The notes under the pieces were generated by a model. The model was not told the DNA's origin and did no database searches. It worked only from the letters and a program-made list of their open reading frames with translations. Shown here one piece after another: positions 54,527 to 62,611 of a stretch of 64,000 nucleotides of DNA. A program made the position numbers and the translations under genes. Source of the stretch: Bacteroidota bacterium (lineage in GTDB: Bacteria > Bacteroidota > Ignavibacteria > Kapaibacteriales > UBA2268). The first letter of the stretch is position 1. Every line of letters begins with the position of its first letter. The stretch spans positions 44,670 to 108,669 of the forward strand of contig JARKQC010000154.1 in NCBI GenBank assembly GCA_029974985.1, read 5' to 3'.

Positions 54527-57466
54527 ATGAGAAATTATATTTATTTACTTTTTGCTTTTATAATATTATCAATAAATCCATTATTTACAGCACCTTTAAA
54601 GAATTTCCCTGTTGTTTTAACACAACCAGATGGCACAAAAATTAATTGTTTTATGTCGGGTGATGAGTATTTTAATTATTATCATACTCGAGATGGATAT
54701 TTTATTAAACAGGGGAGAGCTGGCTTCTATTATTATGCTGACCAAGCTGGAAATGATATTATAACAACTAATTATTTAGTTAATAAATATAATCCAGCGC
54801 AAATTAATATTGCAAAAAACTTAAAACCAAATTTTGAAAAAATTCAGAAAGAAATAAATTTTAAAAATTATAAGCAATTTAAGAATGATAATAATAAATT
54901 GCAAAATATGGGAAAAGGTACGCTCAATAATATAGTGATATTTGTAAAATTTGCCGACGACCAAGAATATAGCGACGAAGTTGTTAAATATGACAGCCTT
55001 CATAATGATTTGAATAATTATTCGGTTAGAAATTTTTACAAAGAAGCCTCGTTCAATAATTTAGATGTAGTATCACATTTATTTCCAATTAGCAATAAAA
55101 AAACTGTAATTTCTGTTACTGATATTCATAAAAGAGAATATTATTTGCCTTATGAAGAGCAATATAATCCGAATGGATATAAAGAAAATGAAAGAAACAA
55201 GCGTGAAAGACAGTTAATATCGCGTGCATTAGACTCTGTAAAAAATCAAATTCCAAGTGATATTGATTTCGACCTCGATGGGGATGGTTATATAGATAAT
55301 ATTTCTTTTATTGTAAAAGGTTCTCCTACGGCTTGGAGTTCACTATTGTGGCCCCATAGAAATTGGTTTTATGGTGAAATCGAAATAAATAATTTAAAAG
55401 TTAGAGATTATAATTTTAATTTATCTGACTTATCGTTCGACCGCATTTATGGATTAGGCACAATATGCCATGAATTTTTTCATACATTAGGAGCGCCAGA
55501 TTTATATCATTATAGTTATGATGGACGTGTTCCCGTTGGTTCTTGGGATTTGATGGGGCAAAATACAAATCCACCGCAATTAATGAGTAATTTCTTAAAA
55601 TGGCAATATACGGGCTGGATTAATGATTTACCCGAAATTACAGAAGAAGGGAAATATGAATTAAAGCCAATTTCCTCACCAACTGGAAGTATTTATAAAA
55701 TCAAACCAAGAAATGATAATGATAGTAGTGAGTATTTCATTTTGGAATATCGAAAAAAAGAAGGTCATTATGATAAAATGTTGCCCGGAAGCGGACTTCT
55801 TGTTTACAAAATAGATCCGAACCTCGAATATAGAGGAAACGGTTACGGAGCGCCAGATGAAATTTATCTATATCGTCCGAACGGTGATTTGCAAAATGAA
55901 GGAAATATTGGAAGTGCAAATTTAAGTAAAGACGTTTTTCGTACATCAATTGGAACGTTTACAAATCCACAACTTTTTCTAAATAGCAAAAATGATGCGG
56001 GATTAGAAATTTTTAATATATCTGAATGTGGCGAAACGATAACTTTTGAAATTACTTTTAATCCTCGCACGATAATAAAAGAACCTCAAAATTTAAGTAT
56101 TGACCAAACATTAAAACCAATTATTAAATGGAAAAAGATAAATTCTGCAAAACTTTACGATATAGAAATTGCTGAAGATTATGATTTTAATAAAATTATA
56201 TTTTCTAAAAATAAACTAAGTGATACATTATTACAAATTCAAAACGAGCTTAAAAAAGGGCGTAATTATTTCATACGCGTAAAATGGAGCAATAACAATA
56301 CTATTTCGCAATGGTCTGATGTTTGTCAATTCTCGACAATTCAAGATAAAACAGTTCTACTCGAACCACAAAATAATAGTAAAAATATATCAATAAAAAC
56401 TAAATTTATTTGGAAAGAAAATATTAATAATAACTATTATAAGATATTAGTTTCAGAAAACCAAGATTTTAAAAATACTGCATTTAGTAAAACATTTTTA
56501 AAAGATACAGTAATCGAAACTACGAAAGTATTTAAAACTAATACAAAATATTATTGGAAAATAATTTCTAAATCTTTAACAAATATTGATACTGAATCCG
56601 AAATTTATATTTTTGAAACTAAAGAAAATGAAATAATAACGGGGGATTATAGTAACTCGAAAGATGTTTGTATGGGCGATAGTATTACTCTTTTTGCAAA
56701 TGCAATTGGAACAAATGCAAATTATAAGTGGTATTTTAATGATATTGAATTAATTGATGAAAATGACTCACTTGTAATATTCGAAAATATTCAATTAAAT
56801 CATCAAGGGCGATACAAATGTATAGCTTATAATGATGAATTTAATATTTCTACAGAATTTCCTGAAATAATTATAAATGTTGTAAATTTAGCGGCATTTG
56901 ATACTATTCCGAGAATAAAAAGTATTGAGCAAGATACAAATATTGTTCTTTCATTAAAGCCCGACAAACAGTATTACGATCCAATTAATACATTTAAACT
57001 TCAATGGTTTAAAAATGATGACGAGCTTTTTGAAGGTGCTAATTTCCGTGGTACAAGGTCGTTAAATTTAACAATTATTGGAGGCGTGAATCAATTAATT
57101 GATGACCAATATAAATTAAGAATAATTTCAAAATGTGGCGATACGATAATTACAAAATATTATTCAAAAATTGCTCATATAATCGAAAATTACAATAAAA
57201 ATGATTTAATTATATTTCCAAATCCAGCTACGAATATTTTAAATGTTACTTTTCAAAATTATTCTAATGTAGCCACTCAACATAATAACATAAATTATGA
57301 AATACTATTAGTACAAATTTATGATATTTTTGGGCAAAACATTTTAACAGAAAAGATTAATTCTATTGATAATAATTATAATATAAATATAGAAAAACTA
57401 AATTCAGGGGTTTATTTCCTTAAAATTGGCAATATAATAGAAAAATTCATAAAATATGATAATTGA
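54527..57466 (+). CDS. Secreted M6 (immune-inhibitor A-like) metalloprotease with T9SS tail
   Basis: A protein of 979 residues. An N-terminal signal (YIYLLFAFIILSINPLF) is followed by the propeptide-like YFNYYHTRDGYFI region. The zinc motif HEFFHTLGAPDLYHY (HExxHxxGxxD) starts near residue 315, with a preceding DFDLDGDGYIDNISFIV calcium-binding-like loop. Then come two fibronectin-like domains (~520-720), an Ig-like domain (~725-795; GRYKCIAYND) and a final Por tail (IFPNPATNILNVTF to GVYFLKIG). It should be exported by the type IX system and degrade extracellular protein. The gene is complete. Confidence 0.93.
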   Translation: MRNYIYLLFAFIILSINPLFTAPLKNFPVVLTQPDGTKINCFMSGDEYFNYYHTRDGYFIKQGRAGFYYYADQAGNDIITTNYLVNKYNPAQINIAKNLKPNFEKIQKEINFKNYKQFKNDNNKLQNMGKGTLNNIVIFVKFADDQEYSDEVVKYDSLHNDLNNYSVRNFYKEASFNNLDVVSHLFPISNKKTVISVTDIHKREYYLPYEEQYNPNGYKENERNKRERQLISRALDSVKNQIPSDIDFDLDGDGYIDNISFIVKGSPTAWSSLLWPHRNWFYGEIEINNLKVRDYNFNLSDLSFDRIYGLGTICHEFFHTLGAPDLYHYSYDGRVPVGSWDLMGQNTNPPQLMSNFLKWQYTGWINDLPEITEEGKYELKPISSPTGSIYKIKPRNDNDSSEYFILEYRKKEGHYDKMLPGSGLLVYKIDPNLEYRGNGYGAPDEIYLYRPNGDLQNEGNIGSANLSKDVFRTSIGTFTNPQLFLNSKNDAGLEIFNISECGETITFEITFNPRTIIKEPQNLSIDQTLKPIIKWKKINSAKLYDIEIAEDYDFNKIIFSKNKLSDTLLQIQNELKKGRNYFIRVKWSNNNTISQWSDVCQFSTIQDKTVLLEPQNNSKNISIKTKFIWKENINNNYYKILVSENQDFKNTAFSKTFLKDTVIETTKVFKTNTKYYWKIISKSLTNIDTESEIYIFETKENEIITGDYSNSKDVCMGDSITLFANAIGTNANYKWYFNDIELIDENDSLVIFENIQLNHQGRYKCIAYNDEFNISTEFPEIIINVVNLAAFDTIPRIKSIEQDTNIVLSLKPDKQYYDPINTFKLQWFKNDDELFEGANFRGTRSLNLTIIGGVNQLIDDQYKLRIISKCGDTIITKYYSKIAHIIENYNKNDLIIFPNPATNILNVTFQNYSNVATQHNNINYEILLVQIYDIFGQNILTEKINSIDNNYNINIEKLNSGVYFLKIGNIIEKFIKYDN

Positions 57467-57486
57467 TTGTTGATATATAGTAGTAT

Positions 57487-57590
57487 AAGCATTTTTGCTT
57501 GTCGTGTATTAAAAAGATGTCCAACATCTGCGAAAATGTTGGACATCTAAATCCTTGTAAAATAGTAGTATAAGCATTTTTGCTTGTCTA
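57487..57590. repeat. Dispersed repeat: two TAAGCATTTTTGCTTGTC boxes around an AGATGTCC hairpin
   Basis: AAGCATTTTTGCTT occurs at 57487-57500 and 57572-57585, each followed by GTC. Between them a 12-base perfect stem, AGATGTCCAACA (57515-57526) and TGTTGGACATCT (57537-57548), is found. The same two elements, in opposite orientation, are present at 38562-38659. The hairpin may also serve as a terminator for the M6 gene. Confidence 0.85.
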
Positions 57591-57618
57591 AAAAAATAAT
57601 AAATTAATTTTTTATAAA

Positions 57619-58134
57619 TTAAATAGATTTTATTTTTTTACCAATCATACTATAATATGATACATAGCCCTTTTTACTATTTGCTAATCTTTCTTTGTAG
57701 TCATTTATTTTTTTCATATTAGTCTCAAATTGACATGCTTCCTCATCAATTTCTTTAGCTTCTGCTAATTCTTTTTCCCATTCGGTAAGATAATTCATAT
57801 CTATTCTTTCTTCTTCGAGTGTACCCGAAACTTCGAGTGTATTGCCTTCATATTTTTTATCAAAAACGGGTATTTCATCAGATGACATAATAATTAATTT
57901 ATTATCAGGATTATTGCCAACGATGAAAAGTTTTTTACCGCTATGCTCGCAAATATGCACACATAAACCTTTTACAGTAATAAGCCCGTCTTTATATTCG
58001 AAATCATTACTCATTAAATCTTCTACGGTATATACTTTTTCGAGAGTTTCATTATTTTTATTGTCAGCTTTATCATTTGAGCAAGCGACAGCTATAATCG
58101 TTAAAAACATATACAAAGCTATATTTTTTAGCAT
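57619..58134 (-). CDS. Small lipoprotein with OB-fold-like domain
   Basis: A protein of 171 residues with a lipoprotein signal ending IAVACSN (lipidation Cys18). The middle region, KVYTVEDLM, GLITVKGLCVHICEHSGKKLFIVG, LIIMSSDEIPVFDKKYEGNTLEVSGTLEEERI, has the strand pattern of tRNA-anti/OB-fold-like envelope lipoproteins. A CxxxCxHSG cluster (Cys, Cys, His ~57-64) could bind metal or heme. The C-terminal third is a charged helix. Role unknown; nearest neighbours do not explain it. Confidence 0.72.
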   Translation of the reverse strand: MLKNIALYMFLTIIAVACSNDKADNKNNETLEKVYTVEDLMSNDFEYKDGLITVKGLCVHICEHSGKKLFIVGNNPDNKLIIMSSDEIPVFDKKYEGNTLEVSGTLEEERIDMNYLTEWEKELAEAKEIDEEACQFETNMKKINDYKERLANSKKGYVSYYSMIGKKIKSI

Positions 58135-58185
58135 AATAAAAATTCCTTATTTTTTAAAAAAGTAATATATTGATTTTGTTATTAA

Positions 58186-58557
58186 CTAATATTTTTCACC
58201 AATATTTTCTAATTCACTTCTATATTTTTCGATTTTAATTAATTTATCGTAAACAGATTTAGCTAAATTGATATTTTTTGCATTAGAATAATTAATAAGA
58301 GCAATTAGAACATCTGCTGCTTCATCTTCGAATTTTTCTTGCGGAATAGGTTTTCCTTTCCACGATTTTTTTTCGAGATTAGCAAGCTCGCCAGCCTCGC
58401 CATTAAGTTCTAGGCAAAAGAATTCAGATGTTCTATTTTCAAAACATTCATTTTGATAATTATCAAAACAGCGTTGAATTTTACTCAAATTATCAATCAA
58501 GCCATCTAATAAAAGTTCCAAACTACTTGGAAATTTTGAATTATTCTTCACTTGCAA
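58186..58557 (-). CDS. MazG-like nucleotide pyrophosphohydrolase
   Basis: A protein of 123 residues with the all-alpha NTP pyrophosphatase signature: LELNGEAGELANLEKKSW (ExxE) followed by EDEAADVLIALINYS (ExxD). Members hydrolyse non-canonical or excess NTPs to NMP plus pyrophosphate; the substrate cannot be told from sequence. Its start overlaps the end of the response-regulator gene by 17 bases, indicating coupled expression, an unusual pairing. Confidence 0.83.
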   Translation of the reverse strand: MQVKNNSKFPSSLELLLDGLIDNLSKIQRCFDNYQNECFENRTSEFFCLELNGEAGELANLEKKSWKGKPIPQEKFEDEAADVLIALINYSNAKNINLAKSVYDKLIKIEKYRSELENIGEKY

Positions 58558-59224
58558 ATTCTCTCAAACGATATCCAACGCCTCGAATACTTTGAACAAG
58601 TGGTTTTTCTCCATCTTTTTCAATTTTTGAGCGTAATCGTTTGATATACACATCAATTATATTTGATTCAGGGTCGAAATTATGCTTCCAAACGTGTTGA
58701 GTAATAGTGCTACGGCTTAGAATACGATTTTTATTTCTCATCATATATTCGAGCAGAGCATATTCTTTTGTTGTTAATTCAATTTCACGTCCTTGCCTAA
58801 TAGCAAGATGCGATACTGTATCAAGTACCAAATCACCTGCTCTTAGTTTGGTACTTTTCTCTGGGCTCGACCTGCGGAGAATGGAGCGTATTCTTGCTGC
58901 AAGTTCATCATAAGAAAATGGTTTTGGTAAATAATCATCAGCGCCGAGGTCTAATCCCGCAACTTTATCCTCAACAGAAGCTCTTGCGGTTAATAATATA
59001 ATTGGTGTCGAATTGCCAGAATCGCGTATTTCACGTAATAGAGTTAATCCGTCTTTACCCGGCAACATTACATCGAGAACTATCGCATCGAAATGATTGT
59101 TTAATACAACATTAAGTGCAGTAATACCATCATTAGCAGTTTCAACAATAAAACGCTCTTCTTCAAGTGCATGTTTTATAAAGTTTGCTACTTTTTTTTC
59201 GTCTTCTACAACAAGTATTCTCAT
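58541..59224 (-). CDS. OmpR/PhoB-family response regulator, orphan
   Basis: A protein of 227 residues. The receiver domain has the acidic pair EDE (7-9), phospho-acceptor Asp51 in IVLDVMLPGKDG, the Thr/Lys switch residues (ILLTARAS, YLPKPF); the C-terminal winged helix ends in NIIDVYIKRLRSKIE and SIRGVGYRL. It would act as a DNA-binding regulator once phosphorylated. No histidine kinase is adjacent: upstream lies the large secreted protein, downstream the MazG-like gene. The kinase must be elsewhere. Confidence 0.93.
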   Translation of the reverse strand: MRILVVEDEKKVANFIKHALEEERFIVETANDGITALNVVLNNHFDAIVLDVMLPGKDGLTLLREIRDSGNSTPIILLTARASVEDKVAGLDLGADDYLPKPFSYDELAARIRSILRRSSPEKSTKLRAGDLVLDTVSHLAIRQGREIELTTKEYALLEYMMRNKNRILSRSTITQHVWKHNFDPESNIIDVYIKRLRSKIEKDGEKPLVQSIRGVGYRLREFASEE

Positions 59225-59256
59225 AATTACTCCAATTTTTATTATAAATAAGTTTT

Positions 59257-62200
59257 TTATTTTGCTAAAAATAATTGGTAAATCTCTCGATTACCATTTG
59301 AAAATTCAGTTATTAAATAATATAATCCGTTTGACGCCATATTTCCATTATTCATTAATCCGTCCCAAGTTTCTGTATATATTGTACAAGATTTCTTCGG
59401 TACTTCTTTAATCAAATTGCGTACTAAACGATTACTTTGGTCATAAATATTAATTGTTACAAGCATATCTTCTGGAACTTGATAAACAAACTCCATATTA
59501 TCAATATTTGGATTAAACGGATTTGGTGCAATGATATTTACATATTTTGCCGCGACATCTGTAATTAAGGTATCGAGACTATAACAACCATTATCAACGC
59601 ATAATCTTAATAAAATGGTATTTGGTATATCGCAAGGAATTTCCCAAACAAATCTGCCACTACTAATATTTGATTCCGAAATTTTATCAAATGAATAGCC
59701 AGAATTTCTTGATACTAAAATGTTTACTTTTCCATTGCTATTTAATGATAATAATTCATTTGGATTCCATATTACAACTAATGATGGATTTGCACTTTGT
59801 TTAGGCTCGATAGCTAAATTTATTTTCTTTGGTTTAATAATTATATTATTTATATAACTTGTATCGTTAACTCCGTTAACATAAGTAACGAACTGAAAAT
59901 TTATTGTATTAGTATTTGGATTATTATCATTACAATCAAATACATTTTCTAAACAAGGTACGGTAAATGTAAATGAAATATTATCTTTTTCAACGGGTAT
60001 AGTAGTTATTTTGTGCCAATCATTAGAATTATTTGCAGAAAAATTTATTTCAACCTTTTCAATACATTCAACATCTGCGATAATATTGATTTCATCACTC
60101 ACAGATAATTCACTTGGAATTACTGAACTTATTCGTAAATTTGGCTTATTGATATTTATAAATTGAGAAGTATCGCTTAGTGATTCAGATTCATCAAGAC
60201 CAGAAACAATAAATTTTCCGACAATGTTTTTTTCATTTATTCCTTGAAAAAACCTTCTATCTGCTAATATTTTATAATTAAGTGAATCATTATAATTAAA
60301 TACATTTGTATCTAAATCTATCACGTCAATTATATTACCACTTGCATCGTATCTTTCAAATTTTATAGCAACTCGCTCTTGATTTAAAATTTTATTATGC
60401 CATTTAATTTCGATAGTATCATTGAGACAATAAGAAGTATTAGTATTTATATTTGGAGCGTCAACAATTAATGTATTCGGTATTTTAGAGCCAATAATAT
60501 ATGTGCTATCGTGAGTTGTTACAATGATTTCGGGCTTGCCATCTCCTTCTAAATCAGAGATTGCAACATTTGATATTGTTTGTTTACTAAAATCTTTGAC
60601 GTATAAAGTATCAAATGGATATCCAGTTCTAAAATCTATGCTATTGTAATCTCTTAATTGTAAAATCATTAATTTTGAACCATCAACAAGCACAATTTCG
60701 TCTTTTTTGTCATCTGCTAAATCTAAATCAGCAACAGCAGCAAGCCAACCATTAACACGTGAAGTGCATATTGTATCAAATTGATATAAATTATTATACG
60801 GAGGAATTGGCTTTTTAATATCGCCATTATTATATTTTAATACAAATAATTTACTTCCCGGATATGTTGCTTCTTTCGAGCTTTGAGTAACTATTATTTC
60901 GTTTCCCGGATTATTTGGATAGTACGGCGCCCAATGATTACTACTTCTTAATCCATCAACATCGCCCACTGCTACAGACCAATAATGATTTTCGCCTCCT
61001 ACAAAAGGTGGAATATTTAATGACAAGTTTGTTGAGGTAAGTGGCGCTCCACCCGTAGTATAAAGATGTAGTTTTGAAGTACCCGTAGAGCCTTCAATAC
61101 CTGAATACTGCTCTGAAACTATCACATAATTATTTGTAATTATCCCACCACTTTGATTATAGTTCGATAATTTAGCATAAATTGGTCTAATAATTGGTCT
61201 TTTACCATTTGTATTAAATACTCTTGGCGAAAAATTACCTATAATACCATCATTTGTTATATTAAATCCAGCTAAATATGTCGAATCAGCATTTGTTTGA
61301 TAATCTGCCCCAGCAATATTCTCACGAATAATGAAATTTTTTAGAGATTTACGCGTAAGAGTATCAATTTGCTGATATGGAAGTAAAACACTCGTTAAAT
61401 TATTGGCTATTGGAATCACTGATGGCTGATATAAACCAACATCACCCGTAAAATGAATCCTATATTTTGCGGAATCTCCCATATCGGGCATTGGAAAAAA
61501 TGAAGCAGGTACATTATCATAAAACTGTGTATAACCACGGAAAAATGGGTATCTTTTATTAGGACGATTAGGATCTAACAATGGCTTCATCATATCCACT
61601 ATTGCATAAACCATTAATTTCCCATTTACTCTTCTGCCGTAAAATGGCTTAATCGAAGCGCTTATATTAGGTCCGTAATCTTTTAAATCAATAGTTAGTC
61701 TTCTTACAATTTTTATTGAATCATACTCGGAATCATAAGCAAAAATATAGGAATGAGCAAGATTTTCTTTAATTTCGGGATTGTGATATTCCATTGATTC
61801 ACTTGCAATTAGACAAGTATTTCTTACAATACCATCGAAAGCTGTATGATTAGAATCAAACAATGCAGTAAACGACCGTATATGACGCGCGTACTCTGGC
61901 AATTTTTGTTTTTTTATTAATTTTCCCGTACCGCTCAATAGAACAATTTCATCACCCATCAAGGCACAAATCTCGAGCGGCTCGGTAACAGAAATTCCAT
62001 CAATTGAATTTTGCACAATATTTCCAATTAAAGGCGTTACATCTCCTTTGATATAAGGAGTTTGCCACTTTACAGTAAAAGATGGCACTTGCTGCAATTC
62101 GAAGCCCGAAGTTGTTCTTTTAGAACCACTTAAATTACCATCAATAAAATGCCAAGTTTGTTGCCCTCGCAAATTATCAAATTGCAATAAAATAATAATA

Positions 62201-62304
62201 CTTATAAGAATAAAAGTACGAATATTGCAGAAAATTATATTATTTTGATTTTTAATCAATTTTCTTAATACTTTGTTAAAAAATTGCATATTAATTTTCT
62301 CCAA
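59257..62304 (-). CDS. Large secreted protein with FG-GAP-like repeats and T9SS/FlgD-like tail
   Basis: A protein of 1015 residues. An N-terminal hydrophobic segment (FILISIIILLQFDNLRG) is a signal. The body contains beta-propeller-like FG-GAP/VCBS motifs: VAVGDVDGLRSSNHWAP, LAAVADLDLADDKKDEIVLVDGSKL and VAISDLEGDGKPEIIVTTHD (~450-615). After an Ig-like region, the C-terminus ANPFNPNIDNMEFVYQVPEDMLVTINIYDQSNRLV with SNGLYYLITEFSNG is a FlgD-type Ig/Por sorting tail common in this group. Likely a cell-surface protein; binding partner unknown. It shares its strand with the response regulator downstream (32-base gap). A first in-frame Met at residue 6 is an alternative start. Confidence 0.87.
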   Translation of the reverse strand: MEKINMQFFNKVLRKLIKNQNNIIFCNIRTFILISIIILLQFDNLRGQQTWHFIDGNLSGSKRTTSGFELQQVPSFTVKWQTPYIKGDVTPLIGNIVQNSIDGISVTEPLEICALMGDEIVLLSGTGKLIKKQKLPEYARHIRSFTALFDSNHTAFDGIVRNTCLIASESMEYHNPEIKENLAHSYIFAYDSEYDSIKIVRRLTIDLKDYGPNISASIKPFYGRRVNGKLMVYAIVDMMKPLLDPNRPNKRYPFFRGYTQFYDNVPASFFPMPDMGDSAKYRIHFTGDVGLYQPSVIPIANNLTSVLLPYQQIDTLTRKSLKNFIIRENIAGADYQTNADSTYLAGFNITNDGIIGNFSPRVFNTNGKRPIIRPIYAKLSNYNQSGGIITNNYVIVSEQYSGIEGSTGTSKLHLYTTGGAPLTSTNLSLNIPPFVGGENHYWSVAVGDVDGLRSSNHWAPYYPNNPGNEIIVTQSSKEATYPGSKLFVLKYNNGDIKKPIPPYNNLYQFDTICTSRVNGWLAAVADLDLADDKKDEIVLVDGSKLMILQLRDYNSIDFRTGYPFDTLYVKDFSKQTISNVAISDLEGDGKPEIIVTTHDSTYIIGSKIPNTLIVDAPNINTNTSYCLNDTIEIKWHNKILNQERVAIKFERYDASGNIIDVIDLDTNVFNYNDSLNYKILADRRFFQGINEKNIVGKFIVSGLDESESLSDTSQFININKPNLRISSVIPSELSVSDEINIIADVECIEKVEINFSANNSNDWHKITTIPVEKDNISFTFTVPCLENVFDCNDNNPNTNTINFQFVTYVNGVNDTSYINNIIIKPKKINLAIEPKQSANPSLVVIWNPNELLSLNSNGKVNILVSRNSGYSFDKISESNISSGRFVWEIPCDIPNTILLRLCVDNGCYSLDTLITDVAAKYVNIIAPNPFNPNIDNMEFVYQVPEDMLVTINIYDQSNRLVRNLIKEVPKKSCTIYTETWDGLMNNGNMASNGLYYLITEFSNGNREIYQLFLAK

Positions 62305-62611
62305 AATATTGAATTTAATTTATTTTTCATAATTATTTAACAAAAAAAATTAATCTTTTATATTTTTTTATGTAATTAATTAAAATAGCATAAATTGTAC
62401 CATTTTTTGTAAAGAGTTTAGAAGGTTGAAATTTATATTAAAATCAAATAAAAATGAGGTGAAAATTTATTTTTTTAGAAATTAATGACATAATTTGATT
62501 TTTTTTTATAATATTTATTAAATCTTTTGCTCTTTTGTATTCTAAACTTTTTTAAATTTAGTTTATTTGTGTATTCCTTTTTATTATTATTGACTTTGTC
62601 GGAGTTACTTA
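62305..62611. other. Divergent intergenic region
   Basis: A very AT-rich spacer of 307 bases between the divergent T9SS protein and the methyltransferase. I see poly-T/poly-A tracts and no convincing -33/-7 pair, hairpin or small gene. The methyltransferase ribosome binding site GGAG is at 62601-62604. Confidence 0.5.

Noticed and set aside
57487..57590. CRISPR array
   Set aside because: Only two copies of a short palindromic box flank one hairpin; there is no regular repeat-spacer series and no cas gene.
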